Notes under the pieces: generated by a model
The model's input: the letters and a program-made list of their open reading frames with translations, nothing else
Database searches by the model: none
What the model was told of the DNA's origin: nothing
Program-made: the position numbers and the translations under genes
Assembly (NCBI GenBank): GCA_030656215.1
Contig: JAUSOD010000018.1
Location: 1 to 64,000 of the forward strand
Source of the DNA: Azoarcus sp.
GTDB lineage: Bacteria > Pseudomonadota > Gammaproteobacteria > Burkholderiales > Rhodocyclaceae
DNA: 64,000 nucleotides
Reading direction: 5' to 3'
Shown here: piece after piece, positions 1 through 8,363 of the stretch
How the letters are laid out: each line of letters starts with the position of its first letter
How positions within the stretch are numbered: position 1 is the stretch's first letter

Positions 1-253
1 GCGCTACGGCATCGAAAAGAACAGCCGCTGCGGCTACCCGATCGGCGCGAGCTATCCGCCCGACTGGGGCGAACGCACGATGAGCCTGCGCCCGGGCGAC
101 CGCACCGTGCTCCAGCCGGGGATGAGCTTTCATTTCATGCCTGGTATCTGGCAGGACGACTGGGGGCTGGAGATCACCGAGAGCATCCTCATCACCGACA
201 CCGGCGTCGAGGCCCTCGCCAACACCCCGCGCAAACTCTTCGTCAAGGAGTGA
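1..253 (+). CDS. doeA: 3' end of a second, tandem doeA (ectoine hydrolase) copy
   Basis: The window opens inside a gene whose last 253 bases match bases 1249-1501 of the next gene at 250 of 253 positions. The three differences (112 C/T, 169 G/C, 199 C/T against 1360, 1417, 1447) all fall in third codon positions and leave the protein unchanged. It ends at TGA 251-253 after the same FVKE tail. It is therefore the C-terminal part of a near-identical DoeA paralogue immediately upstream of the complete gene. The 5' part lies outside the window, so full-length intactness cannot be judged. The near-identity suggests recent duplication or gene conversion; an assembly artefact is the alternative. Confidence 0.9.
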   Translation, partial: RYGIEKNSRCGYPIGASYPPDWGERTMSLRPGDRTVLQPGMSFHFMPGIWQDDWGLEITESILITDTGVEALANTPRKLFVKE

Positions 254-313
254 GCGGCGCCCCACGGCCCGCGACGCGAAACCCGCAGCACCAAAGGAGA
301 CAAGGACACCCCC

Positions 314-1501
314 ATGACAAATGACGTAAAACTGCCCTTCGAGCGCACCGAATACGCCGCGCGTCTCGCCAAGACCCGCGCCGCGATGAGCGAACGCGGC
401 ATCGAGCTGCTGATTGTCACCGATCCGACCAACATGGCCTGGCTCACCGGCTACGACGGCTGGTCGTTCTATGTGCACCAGTGCGTGCTGGTCGGCCCCG
501 AGGGCGACCCGATCTGGTATGGCCGCGGCATGGACGGCAACGGCGCAGACCGCACCGTATACATGTCGGCCGAGCACATCGTGCGCTACCCCGACCACTA
601 CGTGCAGTCGACCGAGTGTCACCCGATGGACTACCTCGCCACCGAGGTCATCGCCGCGCGCGGCTGGGCGACGAAACGCATCGGGGTGGAGATGGATAAC
701 TACTACTTCTCGGCCGCGGCCTACGCTGCTCTGGTCAAGCATCTGCCGCAGGCCCGCTTCGTCGATGCGACCGCGCTGGTCAATTGGCAGCGGGCGATCA
801 AGTCGCCGCGCGAGATCGAGTACATGCGCATCGCCGCACGGATCGTCGAGCGCATGCACCGCACCATCGTCGAGACGATCGAGCCGGGCATGCGCAAGAA
901 CGATCTGGTCGCCCGCATCTACTCGGCCGGCATCGAGGGCGCCGACGGCCACGGCGGCGACTACCCGGCGATCGTGCCGCTGCTGCCGACCGGCGCGGAC
1001 GCTGCCGCCCCGCACCTGACCTGGGACGACACGCCGTTCACTACCGGCGCTGGCACCTTCTTCGAGATCGCCGGCTGCTATCGCCGCTACCACTGCCCGC
1101 AGTCGCGCACCGTCTATCTGGGCCGCCCGCCGCAGCACTTCCTCGAGGCTGAAAAGGCCGTGGTCGAAGGCATCGCCGCGGGTCTGGAGGCGGCCCGCCC
1201 GGGCAACGTGTGCGAGGACATCGCCAACGCCTTCTTCAAGGTCCTGAAGCGCTACGGCATCGAAAAGAACAGCCGCTGCGGCTACCCGATCGGCGCGAGC
1301 TATCCGCCCGACTGGGGCGAACGCACGATGAGCCTGCGCCCGGGCGACCGCACCGTGCTTCAGCCGGGGATGAGCTTTCATTTCATGCCTGGTATCTGGC
1401 AGGACGACTGGGGGCTCGAGATCACCGAGAGCATCCTCATCACCGATACCGGCGTCGAGGCCCTCGCCAACACCCCGCGCAAACTCTTCGTCAAGGAGTG
1501 A
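314..1501 (+). CDS. doeA: Ectoine hydrolase DoeA (M24-fold)
   Basis: 395 residues, the usual DoeA/EutD length. DoeA opens the ectoine ring to N-acetyl-diaminobutyrate in cytoplasmic ectoine breakdown. The N-terminal creatinase-like half carries NMAWLTGYDGWSFYVHQ and the C-terminal half has the pita-bread fold. The M24 metal ligands are largely absent: the usual Asp sites read FFEIAG (Glu near residue 251) and HCPQSRT, and the usual EPG motif reads FMPG. This fits reports that EutD/DoeA is metal-independent and works through a glutamate. Start ATG 314 follows AAGGAG (294-299) and AAGGA (301-305). doeB begins 5 bases after the stop, so the two are probably cotranscribed. A second doeA copy lies directly upstream. 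Confidence 0.93.
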   Translation: MTNDVKLPFERTEYAARLAKTRAAMSERGIELLIVTDPTNMAWLTGYDGWSFYVHQCVLVGPEGDPIWYGRGMDGNGADRTVYMSAEHIVRYPDHYVQSTECHPMDYLATEVIAARGWATKRIGVEMDNYYFSAAAYAALVKHLPQARFVDATALVNWQRAIKSPREIEYMRIAARIVERMHRTIVETIEPGMRKNDLVARIYSAGIEGADGHGGDYPAIVPLLPTGADAAAPHLTWDDTPFTTGAGTFFEIAGCYRRYHCPQSRTVYLGRPPQHFLEAEKAVVEGIAAGLEAARPGNVCEDIANAFFKVLKRYGIEKNSRCGYPIGASYPPDWGERTMSLRPGDRTVLQPGMSFHFMPGIWQDDWGLEITESILITDTGVEALANTPRKLFVKE

Positions 1502-1506
1502 CGCAG

Positions 1507-2508
1507 ATGATGAATTCCCCGATCACCCCGACCGTCGATTATTCGAAGGAAGGCGTGCAGCACGGTTTCCTGAAGCTGCCGTACTCGCGCGACGACTCGG
1601 CGTGGGGCGCGTTGATGATCCCGATCACCGTAATCCGTCGCGGCGAGGGCCCGACCGTGCTGCTCACCGGCGCGAACCATGGCGACGAATACGAAGGCCC
1701 GGTCGCGCTGGTGAAGCTCGCGAATTCGCTCACCGCGGACGAGATCCGCGGCCGGGTGATCATCGTGCCCTACATGAACTACCCGGCCTTCCGTGCGGGG
1801 ACGCGCACCTCGCCGATCGACCGCGGGAACCTCAACCGCAGCTTCCCCGGGCGCCCGGACGGCACCATCACGCAGAAGATCGCCGACTACATTCAGCGTC
1901 ATCTGCTGCCGCTTGCCGACTTCGTGCTCGACATCCACTCCGGTGGACGCACGCTCGACTTCGTGCCCTTCGCCGCGGTGCACCTGCTCGACGACAAGGC
2001 CCAGCAGGCGCGCTGCGAGGCGGCGATGCGCGCGTTCGGCGCACCCTACTCGATGATGATGCTCGAACTCGACAGCGTGGGCATGTTCGACACCGCCGCC
2101 GAATCGGCCGGCAAAGTTTTTGTGTCGACCGAACTGGGCGGCGGCGGTAGCGCCACTGCGGCGAGCATCGCAATCGCCGACCGCGGCGTGCGTCGCCTCC
2201 TCGCGCACGCAGGTGTCCTCGAGGAAGCGCCCGAGCCGACGCCGACTGTGATGCTCGATATGCCCGATGGCGACTGCTTCGTCACCAGCCTCAACGACGG
2301 CCTGCTCGAGATGTGCAAGGACCTCGGCGACACCGTCGCCGTGGGCGACGTGCTGGCGCGCGTTCACGACGCCACGCGGACCGGCGTGCCAGCGCTCGAA
2401 TATCGCGCGAAACGCGCCGGCCTGCTCGCATGCCGGCATTTTCCCGGCCTCATCGCCACCGGCGACACCCTTGCGGTGGTCGCCGACATCGTGACCCCGA
2501 AACCCTGA
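1507..2508 (+). CDS. doeB: N-acetyl-diaminobutyrate deacetylase DoeB
   Basis: 333 residues, succinylglutamate desuccinylase/aspartoacylase family. It removes the acetyl group from N-alpha-acetyl-L-2,4-diaminobutyrate made by DoeA. Zinc-site motifs are visible: NHGDEYEGP (His and Glu) and later LDIHSGG (His), plus the family segments RTSPIDRGNLNRSFPG and TELGGGG. Start ATG 1507 is preceded by AAGGAG in the end of doeA, 8 bases away; ATG 1510 is an equivalent alternative. The order doeA-doeB is the classical one. The transaminase and dehydrogenase (doeD, doeC) and the regulator doeX are not in the window; they may lie upstream of base 1. Confidence 0.92.
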   Translation: MMNSPITPTVDYSKEGVQHGFLKLPYSRDDSAWGALMIPITVIRRGEGPTVLLTGANHGDEYEGPVALVKLANSLTADEIRGRVIIVPYMNYPAFRAGTRTSPIDRGNLNRSFPGRPDGTITQKIADYIQRHLLPLADFVLDIHSGGRTLDFVPFAAVHLLDDKAQQARCEAAMRAFGAPYSMMMLELDSVGMFDTAAESAGKVFVSTELGGGGSATAASIAIADRGVRRLLAHAGVLEEAPEPTPTVMLDMPDGDCFVTSLNDGLLEMCKDLGDTVAVGDVLARVHDATRTGVPALEYRAKRAGLLACRHFPGLIATGDTLAVVADIVTPKP

Positions 2509-2556
2509 ACGCCACCGCGTCAGCTCCACACTGAACATTTGAAAGGAATAAACATC

Positions 2557-3735
2557 ATGACTGAAACCCATCGCGCTGGAACCGATTCCGTCTGGGCCGG
2601 GGAAGAGCACCTGTTCTCCGAAGGGGCAATCTGCCTGCCCGTCTTCAACTCCGTGACCTTCGGCTACGACGACATGAACGAATGGTTCGACGTCGCGCTC
2701 GGCAAGAAAAAGGGCTACATCTACTCGCGTAACACCAACCCGACGGTGCGCCCGCTCGAGGAGAAGATCCGCATCATGGACGGCGGTGAGGAGGCGACGA
2801 GCTTCTCGACCGGCATGGCGGCGATCAGCAACACGCTGTTCACGCTGCTCAAACCGGGCGAGCGCGTGGTCGCGATCAAGGACACCTACGGCGGCTCGAA
2901 CAAGGTCTTCATCGAGTTCCTGCCGCGCCTTGATGTCGAGGTGTGCATGTGCGACACCAGCGACTTCGACGCCATCGAGACCGAGGTCCGGAAGGGCTGC
3001 AAGGTGCTGTACCTCGAGACGCCGACCAACCCGACGCTGAAGATCGTCGATATCGAGCGCCTCGCGAAGGTCGCCCACGAGCACGGCGCGATCGTCGTCG
3101 TCGACAACACCTTCGCGACACCGATCAACCAGCGTCCGCTCGCACTTGGTGCCGATCTCGTCGTCTATAGCGCGACGAAGTACCTCAACGGCCATTCGGA
3201 CGTGATGGGCGGGCTGGTCGTCGGCAAGAAGGCGCTGGTCGACCAGATCTTCCACTACCGCGAGATCACCGGCGCAACCCTGCATCCACAATCGGCCTAC
3301 ATGATCTTGCGCGGCATGAAGACGCTCGAGCTGCGCATCCAGCGCCACAACGAGAACGCAATGCGTGTGGCGCGCTACCTCGCGCAGCACCCCAAGGTCG
3401 AAGAGGTCTTCTACCCGGGGCTCGAGACGCACCCGAACCACGACATCGCGAAGAAGCAGATGCGCGGCTTCGGCGGCATGCTGAGCTTCTCGCTCAAGGG
3501 CGGCTGGGAAAGTGTCGTCACCGTCCTCGAGAACCTGAAGCTTGCGCACAAGGCGGCGAGCCTGGGTTCGGTCGGCACCCTCGTCGGGCCGCCGCGCACC
3601 ACCAGCCACGTCGAGCTGACCGAGCAGGAGCGCGCCAACGCCGGCATTCCGGAAAGTCTCATTCGCTACTCGGCTGGCATCGAGAATGGCGATGACCTGA
3701 TCGCCGACCTCGAACAGGCGCTGGCCCGGATCTGA
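2557..3735 (+). CDS. Cystathionine gamma-synthase family PLP enzyme
   Basis: 392 residues, Cys/Met-metabolism PLP family. Visible marks are YSRNTNPTVRPLEEKI near the start, the cofactor-stacking segment SFSTGMAAIS, ETPTNPTLK, VVDNTFATP, and the PLP-lysine motif SATKYLNGHSDVMGG. The C-terminal GxIENGDDLIADLEQAL is typical. Start ATG 2557 has AAAGGA a few bases upstream; an in-frame TTG at 2539 is less likely. It lies 48 bases after doeB, possibly in the same transcript, although such an enzyme is not a standard ectoine-pathway member. Whether it acts as gamma-synthase, gamma-lyase or O-acyl-homoserine sulfhydrylase cannot be read from the sequence. Confidence 0.85.
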   Translation: MTETHRAGTDSVWAGEEHLFSEGAICLPVFNSVTFGYDDMNEWFDVALGKKKGYIYSRNTNPTVRPLEEKIRIMDGGEEATSFSTGMAAISNTLFTLLKPGERVVAIKDTYGGSNKVFIEFLPRLDVEVCMCDTSDFDAIETEVRKGCKVLYLETPTNPTLKIVDIERLAKVAHEHGAIVVVDNTFATPINQRPLALGADLVVYSATKYLNGHSDVMGGLVVGKKALVDQIFHYREITGATLHPQSAYMILRGMKTLELRIQRHNENAMRVARYLAQHPKVEEVFYPGLETHPNHDIAKKQMRGFGGMLSFSLKGGWESVVTVLENLKLAHKAASLGSVGTLVGPPRTTSHVELTEQERANAGIPESLIRYSAGIENGDDLIADLEQALARI

Positions 3736-3858
3736 TCCCGGCTGCCCTCGCATGCCGCAGCGTCCGGGCGCCCGCCCGCGCCGTTGCGGCCGTACCGCCG
3801 TATCGGCCGCTTCCAGGCGTGCCGGGCGGCGCCCGTCTGTTTGCAAGGAGTCCGCGCC

Positions 3859-5646
3859 ATGAGTCAGATGGTTGAAGTGAAAGTCCCGGACATCGGCGAT
3901 TTCGATTCCGTGCCGGTGATCGAGCTGTTTGTGAAGCAGGGCGACACGATCGCGGTAGATGATGCGATCTGCACGCTCGAGTCCGACAAGGCGACGATGG
4001 ACGTGCCATCCTCGGCCGCTGGGGTCGTCGCCGAAGTGCTGGTCAAGCTTGGCGACAAAGTTGCGGAAGGGGCCGTGCTGATCAAGGTCGAAGCCGCCGG
4101 GGGTGCAATCGCAGCGGCCCCGGTGACAGCGGTGGCACCTGCCGTACCTGCCACAGCACCGGTTGCAGCACCCGCTGCAGCCAGCCACGCCGGCGGCGCC
4201 GACATCGAGTGCGACATGCTGGTGCTCGGTGCCGGCCCCGGCGGCTACTCGGCCGCATTCCGCTCTGCCGACCTCGGTCTGAAGACCGTCATCGTCGAGC
4301 GCTATGCGACCCTGGGCGGGGTGTGTCTCAACGTCGGCTGCATCCCGTCGAAGGCGCTGTTGCACGTGGCCGCAGTGATGGATGAGGCCGAGCACATGGC
4401 GGCCGCCGGTATCACCTTTGCGAAGCCTGCCGTCGATATCGACGCCCTGCGCGCGCACAAGGACAAGGTCGTCGGCAAGCTCACCGGCGGCCTCGCCGGC
4501 ATGGCCAAGGGACGCAAGATCGAGGTCGTCCGTGGCTACGGCAGCTTCCTCGACCCGAACCACGTCGAGGTGGAGGTGACGAGCGGCGACGGCCAGGACA
4601 AGACCGGCGAGAAGCAGGTTATTAAGTTCAAGCAGTGCATCATCGCCGCCGGCAGCGCTGCGGTGCATCTGCCGCTGTTGGCAAACGAGATCCCGAAGGA
4701 TCCGCGCATCGTCGACTCGACCGGCGCGCTCGAACTCCGTCAAGTGCCGGCGAAGATGCTGGTCATCGGTGGCGGCATCATCGGCCTCGAGATGGCGACC
4801 GTGTATTCGTCACTCGGCACCCGGGTCGACGTCGTCGAAATGCTCGATGCCCTGATGCAGGGCCCGGACCGCGACGCGGTCAAAGTGTGGGAGAAACAGA
4901 ACGCGCACCGTTTCGACAGCATCATGCTGGGCACCAAGACGGTCGCGGTCGAGGCGAAGGACGACGGGTTGTGGGTGAGCTTCGAGGGGGCTAAGGCGCC
5001 CGCCGGGCCGCAGCGCTACGACATGATCCTGCAGGCCGCCGGGCGCAGTCCGAACGGCAGGAAGATCGGGGCGGAGAATGCCGGTGTCGTGGTCACCGAC
5101 CGCGGCTTCATCCCGGTTGACGTGCAGATGCGTACCAACGTGCCGAACATCTTCGCGATCGGCGATGTCGTCGGCAATCCGATGCTCGCGCACAAGGCGG
5201 TGCATGAGGCGCACGTCGCGGCCGAAGTCGCCGCCGGCCAGAAGTCCGCCTTCGACGCGACCGTGATCCCCGGTGTGGCCTACACCCATCCGGAGATCGC
5301 CTGGGTCGGCTATACCGAGGAGCAGGCGAAGCAGGAAGGCCGCAAGGTGGAGACCGCGAAGTTCCCGTGGGCGGCCTCGGGCCGCGCGATTGCCAACGGC
5401 GCCGAGTACGGCTTCACCAAGCTCGTCTTCGACGCAGAGACGCACTGCGTGATCGGCGGCGCGATCGTCGGCCCGAACGCGGGCGACATGATTGGTGAGG
5501 TGTGCCTGGCGATCGAGATGGGCGCGGATGCGGTGGATATCGGCAAGACCATCCACCCCCATCCGACCTTGGGTGAGACCATCGGCATGGCCGCCGAAGT
5601 TGCCCACGGCAGTTGCACCGACGTGCCGGCGCCGCGCAAGAAATAG
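3859..5646 (+). CDS. lpdA: Dihydrolipoyl dehydrogenase with N-terminal lipoyl domain
   Basis: 595 residues: a lipoyl domain (about 1-80, lipoylation site in ESDKATMDV), a Pro/Ala-rich linker (about 85-115), then the FAD/NAD oxidoreductase. The redox disulfide is in GGVCLNVGCIPSK, the dinucleotide motifs in GAGPGGYSAAF and VIGGGIIGLEMA, and the catalytic His-Glu pair in HPHPTLGE. Start ATG 3859 follows AAGGAG at 3845-3850. It reoxidises lipoamide as E3 of 2-oxoacid dehydrogenase complexes. Lipoyl-fused E3 is common beside aceE-aceF in beta/gammaproteobacteria; here aceF-aceE lie 2.7 kb away on the other strand, with a porin and exporter between them. Confidence 0.93.
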   Translation: MSQMVEVKVPDIGDFDSVPVIELFVKQGDTIAVDDAICTLESDKATMDVPSSAAGVVAEVLVKLGDKVAEGAVLIKVEAAGGAIAAAPVTAVAPAVPATAPVAAPAAASHAGGADIECDMLVLGAGPGGYSAAFRSADLGLKTVIVERYATLGGVCLNVGCIPSKALLHVAAVMDEAEHMAAAGITFAKPAVDIDALRAHKDKVVGKLTGGLAGMAKGRKIEVVRGYGSFLDPNHVEVEVTSGDGQDKTGEKQVIKFKQCIIAAGSAAVHLPLLANEIPKDPRIVDSTGALELRQVPAKMLVIGGGIIGLEMATVYSSLGTRVDVVEMLDALMQGPDRDAVKVWEKQNAHRFDSIMLGTKTVAVEAKDDGLWVSFEGAKAPAGPQRYDMILQAAGRSPNGRKIGAENAGVVVTDRGFIPVDVQMRTNVPNIFAIGDVVGNPMLAHKAVHEAHVAAEVAAGQKSAFDATVIPGVAYTHPEIAWVGYTEEQAKQEGRKVETAKFPWAASGRAIANGAEYGFTKLVFDAETHCVIGGAIVGPNAGDMIGEVCLAIEMGADAVDIGKTIHPHPTLGETIGMAAEVAHGSCTDVPAPRKK

Positions 5647-5926
5647 CCGATCACCGGCCCGCCAGCCAACGCCGGCTCCGACCTGCATCCATCTATTCGC
5701 CGCTTCGGCCCCAAACGACGTAAGCCTCCGAAATCACAGAAAAAAATCGTGTCCTAGGATATTCGGTAACGGTCCCGCTGTTTGCAATCATGAACAGGTC
5801 AGGCACACAGGCAGGCGAATGCCGCCGGGTTCGCCGAGATACCGGGGCGGGGCTTCCTGCACCTGTCGAACGAGGAAATCGCGATCGATCGCAATTCCAA
5901 TCAAAACATCAAGGAGTGAGACAACA

Positions 5927-7192
5927 ATGAAACCATTTGTCATGACTGCGCTGGCCGCGACTCTTGCCGCATCGCCCGCAGTCGCGCAAGACAATTCGAT
6001 TGCCGTATTGCGCGAGCAGCTGAATCAGCTGCAGGCGCGCATTGAGCAGATGGAGAAGGAACGCCAGGCAACGCCGCGAGCGACTGCGGCGGCCCCCGCC
6101 AACGTTGTCACCGGCGGAGACACCCCGGGCAGCTTCAAGCTGCCGGGTTCGGACACTTCGGTGCAGATCAGTGGTTATCTCAAGCTCGACGCGATCTACA
6201 ACCGTGACCAGGATCTGGGCGACACGCTGTTCGTCGAGGGCTTGTCGACCAGCGGCGGTACGCAGGACGGCAAGTTCCGCCTCCATGCGCGCGAATCCCG
6301 GTTAGTGGTGAAGACCTCGGCGCCGAATGGCCTGCGCACCCATCTCGAAGCCGACTTCTTCGGCGCCAGCGGCAACGAGGTCTTCAGTAATTCAGACAAC
6401 TTCCGCATCCGCCACGCCTACGGCGAGCTCGGCGGCTTTCTCGCGGGCCAGACCTGGAGCAACTTCATGCATTTCGCCGCTTACCCGGCGACCGTCGATT
6501 TCGACGGCCCGGTCGGCGTGAGCTTCCTGCGCCAGGCCCAACTGCGCTACACCTTCCCGGTCGGCCCCGGCAGTCTTTCGGTCGCGGCCGAGAATCCCGA
6601 GGGTACGGGCTTTGCTGGTGCGAAGGATTCTGCGCCCGACTTCACTGCACGTTACAGCTGGAACGGCGCGAACTCGGCCATCGAGGCCGCGACCGTGGTG
6701 CGGCGTCTCGCTTACGACAGTGCTGCGGGCGACGATGCGACGATGGGCTACGGCCTGCTGCTCGCCGGCAACATTGGACTGGGACCCGCCACCAAGCTGA
6801 TGGGCGGCGTGGTCTGGGGCGACGGCATCGGCCGCTACCTCTACGCCGCGAGCGGCGCATCCGACGGCTCGTCCGGCATCGGCGCGGCCTACATCGATGC
6901 GGCCGGCAAACTCAAGACGATCGAGGCATACGGCTTCAATGTTGCCGCCTCGCACGAATGGACGAAGAAGTTCAGCTCCTCGCTGTCCTACGGTCAGGTG
7001 CGCGGCGACCGCCCGGCGAACCTCTTCCCGACCTCGACCGAGAAGCTGGAGAGCATCCACTTTAGTCACTTCTATCAGGTGGCCGATCCGGTCACGCTCG
7101 GATTCGAGATCTCGCGCGCCGCGAAGAAGCTCCAGAACGGCGACTCCGCCCACGCGCTGCGCTTCCAGGCCTCGGCGAAGTACGCATTCTGA
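5927..7192 (+). CDS. DcaP-like outer membrane porin
   Basis: 421 residues with a clear signal peptide (cleavage after ASPAVAQ near residue 21). A short coiled coil follows (about 25-45, LREQLNQLQARIEQME), then a Thr/Ala/Gly linker and a long beta-barrel region ending in a terminal aromatic residue (KYAF). The periplasmic coiled coil plus barrel is the DcaP trimeric-porin layout, a family linked to uptake of dicarboxylates and other small anions. Start ATG 5927 follows AAGGAG at 5911-5916. It is preceded by 280 bases without a gene and followed by a strong terminator, so it is probably transcribed alone. The substrate is unknown. Confidence 0.82.
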   Translation: MKPFVMTALAATLAASPAVAQDNSIAVLREQLNQLQARIEQMEKERQATPRATAAAPANVVTGGDTPGSFKLPGSDTSVQISGYLKLDAIYNRDQDLGDTLFVEGLSTSGGTQDGKFRLHARESRLVVKTSAPNGLRTHLEADFFGASGNEVFSNSDNFRIRHAYGELGGFLAGQTWSNFMHFAAYPATVDFDGPVGVSFLRQAQLRYTFPVGPGSLSVAAENPEGTGFAGAKDSAPDFTARYSWNGANSAIEAATVVRRLAYDSAAGDDATMGYGLLLAGNIGLGPATKLMGGVVWGDGIGRYLYAASGASDGSSGIGAAYIDAAGKLKTIEAYGFNVAASHEWTKKFSSSLSYGQVRGDRPANLFPTSTEKLESIHFSHFYQVADPVTLGFEISRAAKKLQNGDSAHALRFQASAKYAF

Positions 7193-7200
7193 AAGCCCGT

Positions 7201-7265
7201 GCGGGTATCCCCCGCGTCTGGCAAGCGCAGCCGCCCGCGGGGGATACCCGCGGGCGGCTTTTTTT
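7201..7265 (+). terminator. Rho-independent terminator with a competing upstream hairpin arm
   Basis: Bases 7230-7241 and 7247-7258 form a perfect 12-bp GC-rich stem with a 5-base loop, followed by seven T (7259-7265). In addition 7201-7216 is a perfect 16-base reverse complement of 7236-7251, which overlaps both arms of the terminator stem. The two structures are mutually exclusive. It ends the porin transcript, 8 bases after its stop codon. Confidence 0.85.
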
Positions 7266-7307
7266 ATCGACCGCGCGATGCGGACCTGTACCGACCAGGA
7301 GTACCGA

Positions 7308-8189
7308 ATGCATGACCGCCAGAGGGGCTTGTTACTGACCGCGCTGGGCGTGCTGCTGCTCTCGCCCGACGCGCTGGTGCTGCGCTGGCTTGCCACCGAC
7401 GCGATGCAGATTCTGTCCTGGCGCGGCTTGCTGATGGCTGGCGGTCTGGCCCTGCTTTTGCTCGCACGCTACCGCAGCAGTCTGCCCGCGAAGTTATGGC
7501 AATGCGGCCGAACCGGCCTCGCCTGCGCGGTGTGTTATGGCGTCAGCACGATCTGCTTCGTGCACGCGATGATGCTCGCGGGCGCGGCGAACACTTTGCT
7601 GATCTTCAGCACTACGCCGCTGATTGCCGCAGCCCTCGGCTGGTTCTGGCTCGGCGAACGGCCGCCGCTTCGCACCTTGGTGGCGATCCTGGTGTGCCTG
7701 GGCGGAGTTGCGCTCATTGTCTCCGACGAGTCGCCGGGTAGCAGTCCCGTCGGCAACCTGTACGCCTTCGCCGCGACAATCCTGCTCGCGGCAAATTTCA
7801 CTCTTGCACGAAGCCGCCCGCTCATCGACATGAGTCCGGCGTTGCTGCTCGGCGCGCTGCTCGCGTCGGTCATCGCCTTCGCGATCGGCGGGCCGCCGAC
7901 CCTCTCCGGCGATCAGCTTCTCGGGCTGTCCCTGATGTCCGGCCTGCTCCTGCCGCTGGGTTTCATGCTGGTGCAGCTCGGGCCGCGCTCGATCAGCGCG
8001 ACCGAGGTCGGGTTGCTGTTCTTGCTGGAAGTCGTTCTCGGCCCGCTGTGGGTATGGTGGCTGCTCGGTGAGGCGCCGAGCCCCACGGTACTTGCCGGCG
8101 GTGCGATCGTGCTGCTGGCGCTGTTCGGGCACGCGCTGGCCGGCTGGCAGAAGTCGGGCACGGAGCGCACACGGTCCGGTCGCACCTGA
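7308..8189 (+). CDS. EamA/DMT-family transporter
   Basis: 293 residues with about ten hydrophobic segments in two EamA repeats: roughly 8-135 and 145-280, the latter ending in the GEAPSPTVLAGGAIVL type of segment. The glutamate of the first repeat is in FWLGERPP and of the second in LLGEAPSP. Members export amino acids or other metabolites across the inner membrane; the substrate cannot be told. Start ATG 7308 has ACCAGGAG ending 7 bases upstream. The gene lies just behind the porin terminator, so a separate promoter or read-through is needed. Confidence 0.85.
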   Translation: MHDRQRGLLLTALGVLLLSPDALVLRWLATDAMQILSWRGLLMAGGLALLLLARYRSSLPAKLWQCGRTGLACAVCYGVSTICFVHAMMLAGAANTLLIFSTTPLIAAALGWFWLGERPPLRTLVAILVCLGGVALIVSDESPGSSPVGNLYAFAATILLAANFTLARSRPLIDMSPALLLGALLASVIAFAIGGPPTLSGDQLLGLSLMSGLLLPLGFMLVQLGPRSISATEVGLLFLLEVVLGPLWVWWLLGEAPSPTVLAGGAIVLLALFGHALAGWQKSGTERTRSGRT

Positions 8190-8324
8190 TGCGCAACCCG
8201 TGCTACCGGGCTGGGGGTGAATGGCCGTTGAATGAAGGCTTCTGGGCTGATTCAGCGCGAGAGCCAGAGCCCACCCACCTTCGTGGAGGGGCCATTGTGC
8301 TGCCGCTGCGCGCCGAATGCACGT

Positions 8325-8354
8325 GCGTCCGGGCGGCCGAGGCCGCCCGGACGC
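8325..8354 (-). terminator. Strong hairpin downstream of aceF
   Basis: Bases 8325-8338 are perfectly complementary to 8341-8354 (14-base arms, so a tight loop of 2-4 bases). The hairpin lies 10 bases beyond the aceF stop. There is no U tract on the minus-strand transcript, so it may be a processing or stabilising hairpin as much as an intrinsic terminator. Confidence 0.55.
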
Positions 8355-8363
8355 GGTCCGAGC

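Noticed and set aside
1378-4743. A continuous open frame of about 1120 codons on the minus strand
   Set aside because: It lies antisense to doeA, doeB, the PLP enzyme and lpd. Its composition is Arg/Asp/Val-rich with no motif. Long antisense frames are expected in high-GC DNA. The same applies to antisense frames at 9480-10697, 14094-15797, 15837-17582, 20014-21624 and 55263-56762.
5881-5892. Perfect palindrome GCGATCGATCGC in the porin leader
   Set aside because: Twelve bases made of alternating GATC/CG words arise easily by chance in such DNA; no neighbouring promoter supports an operator.
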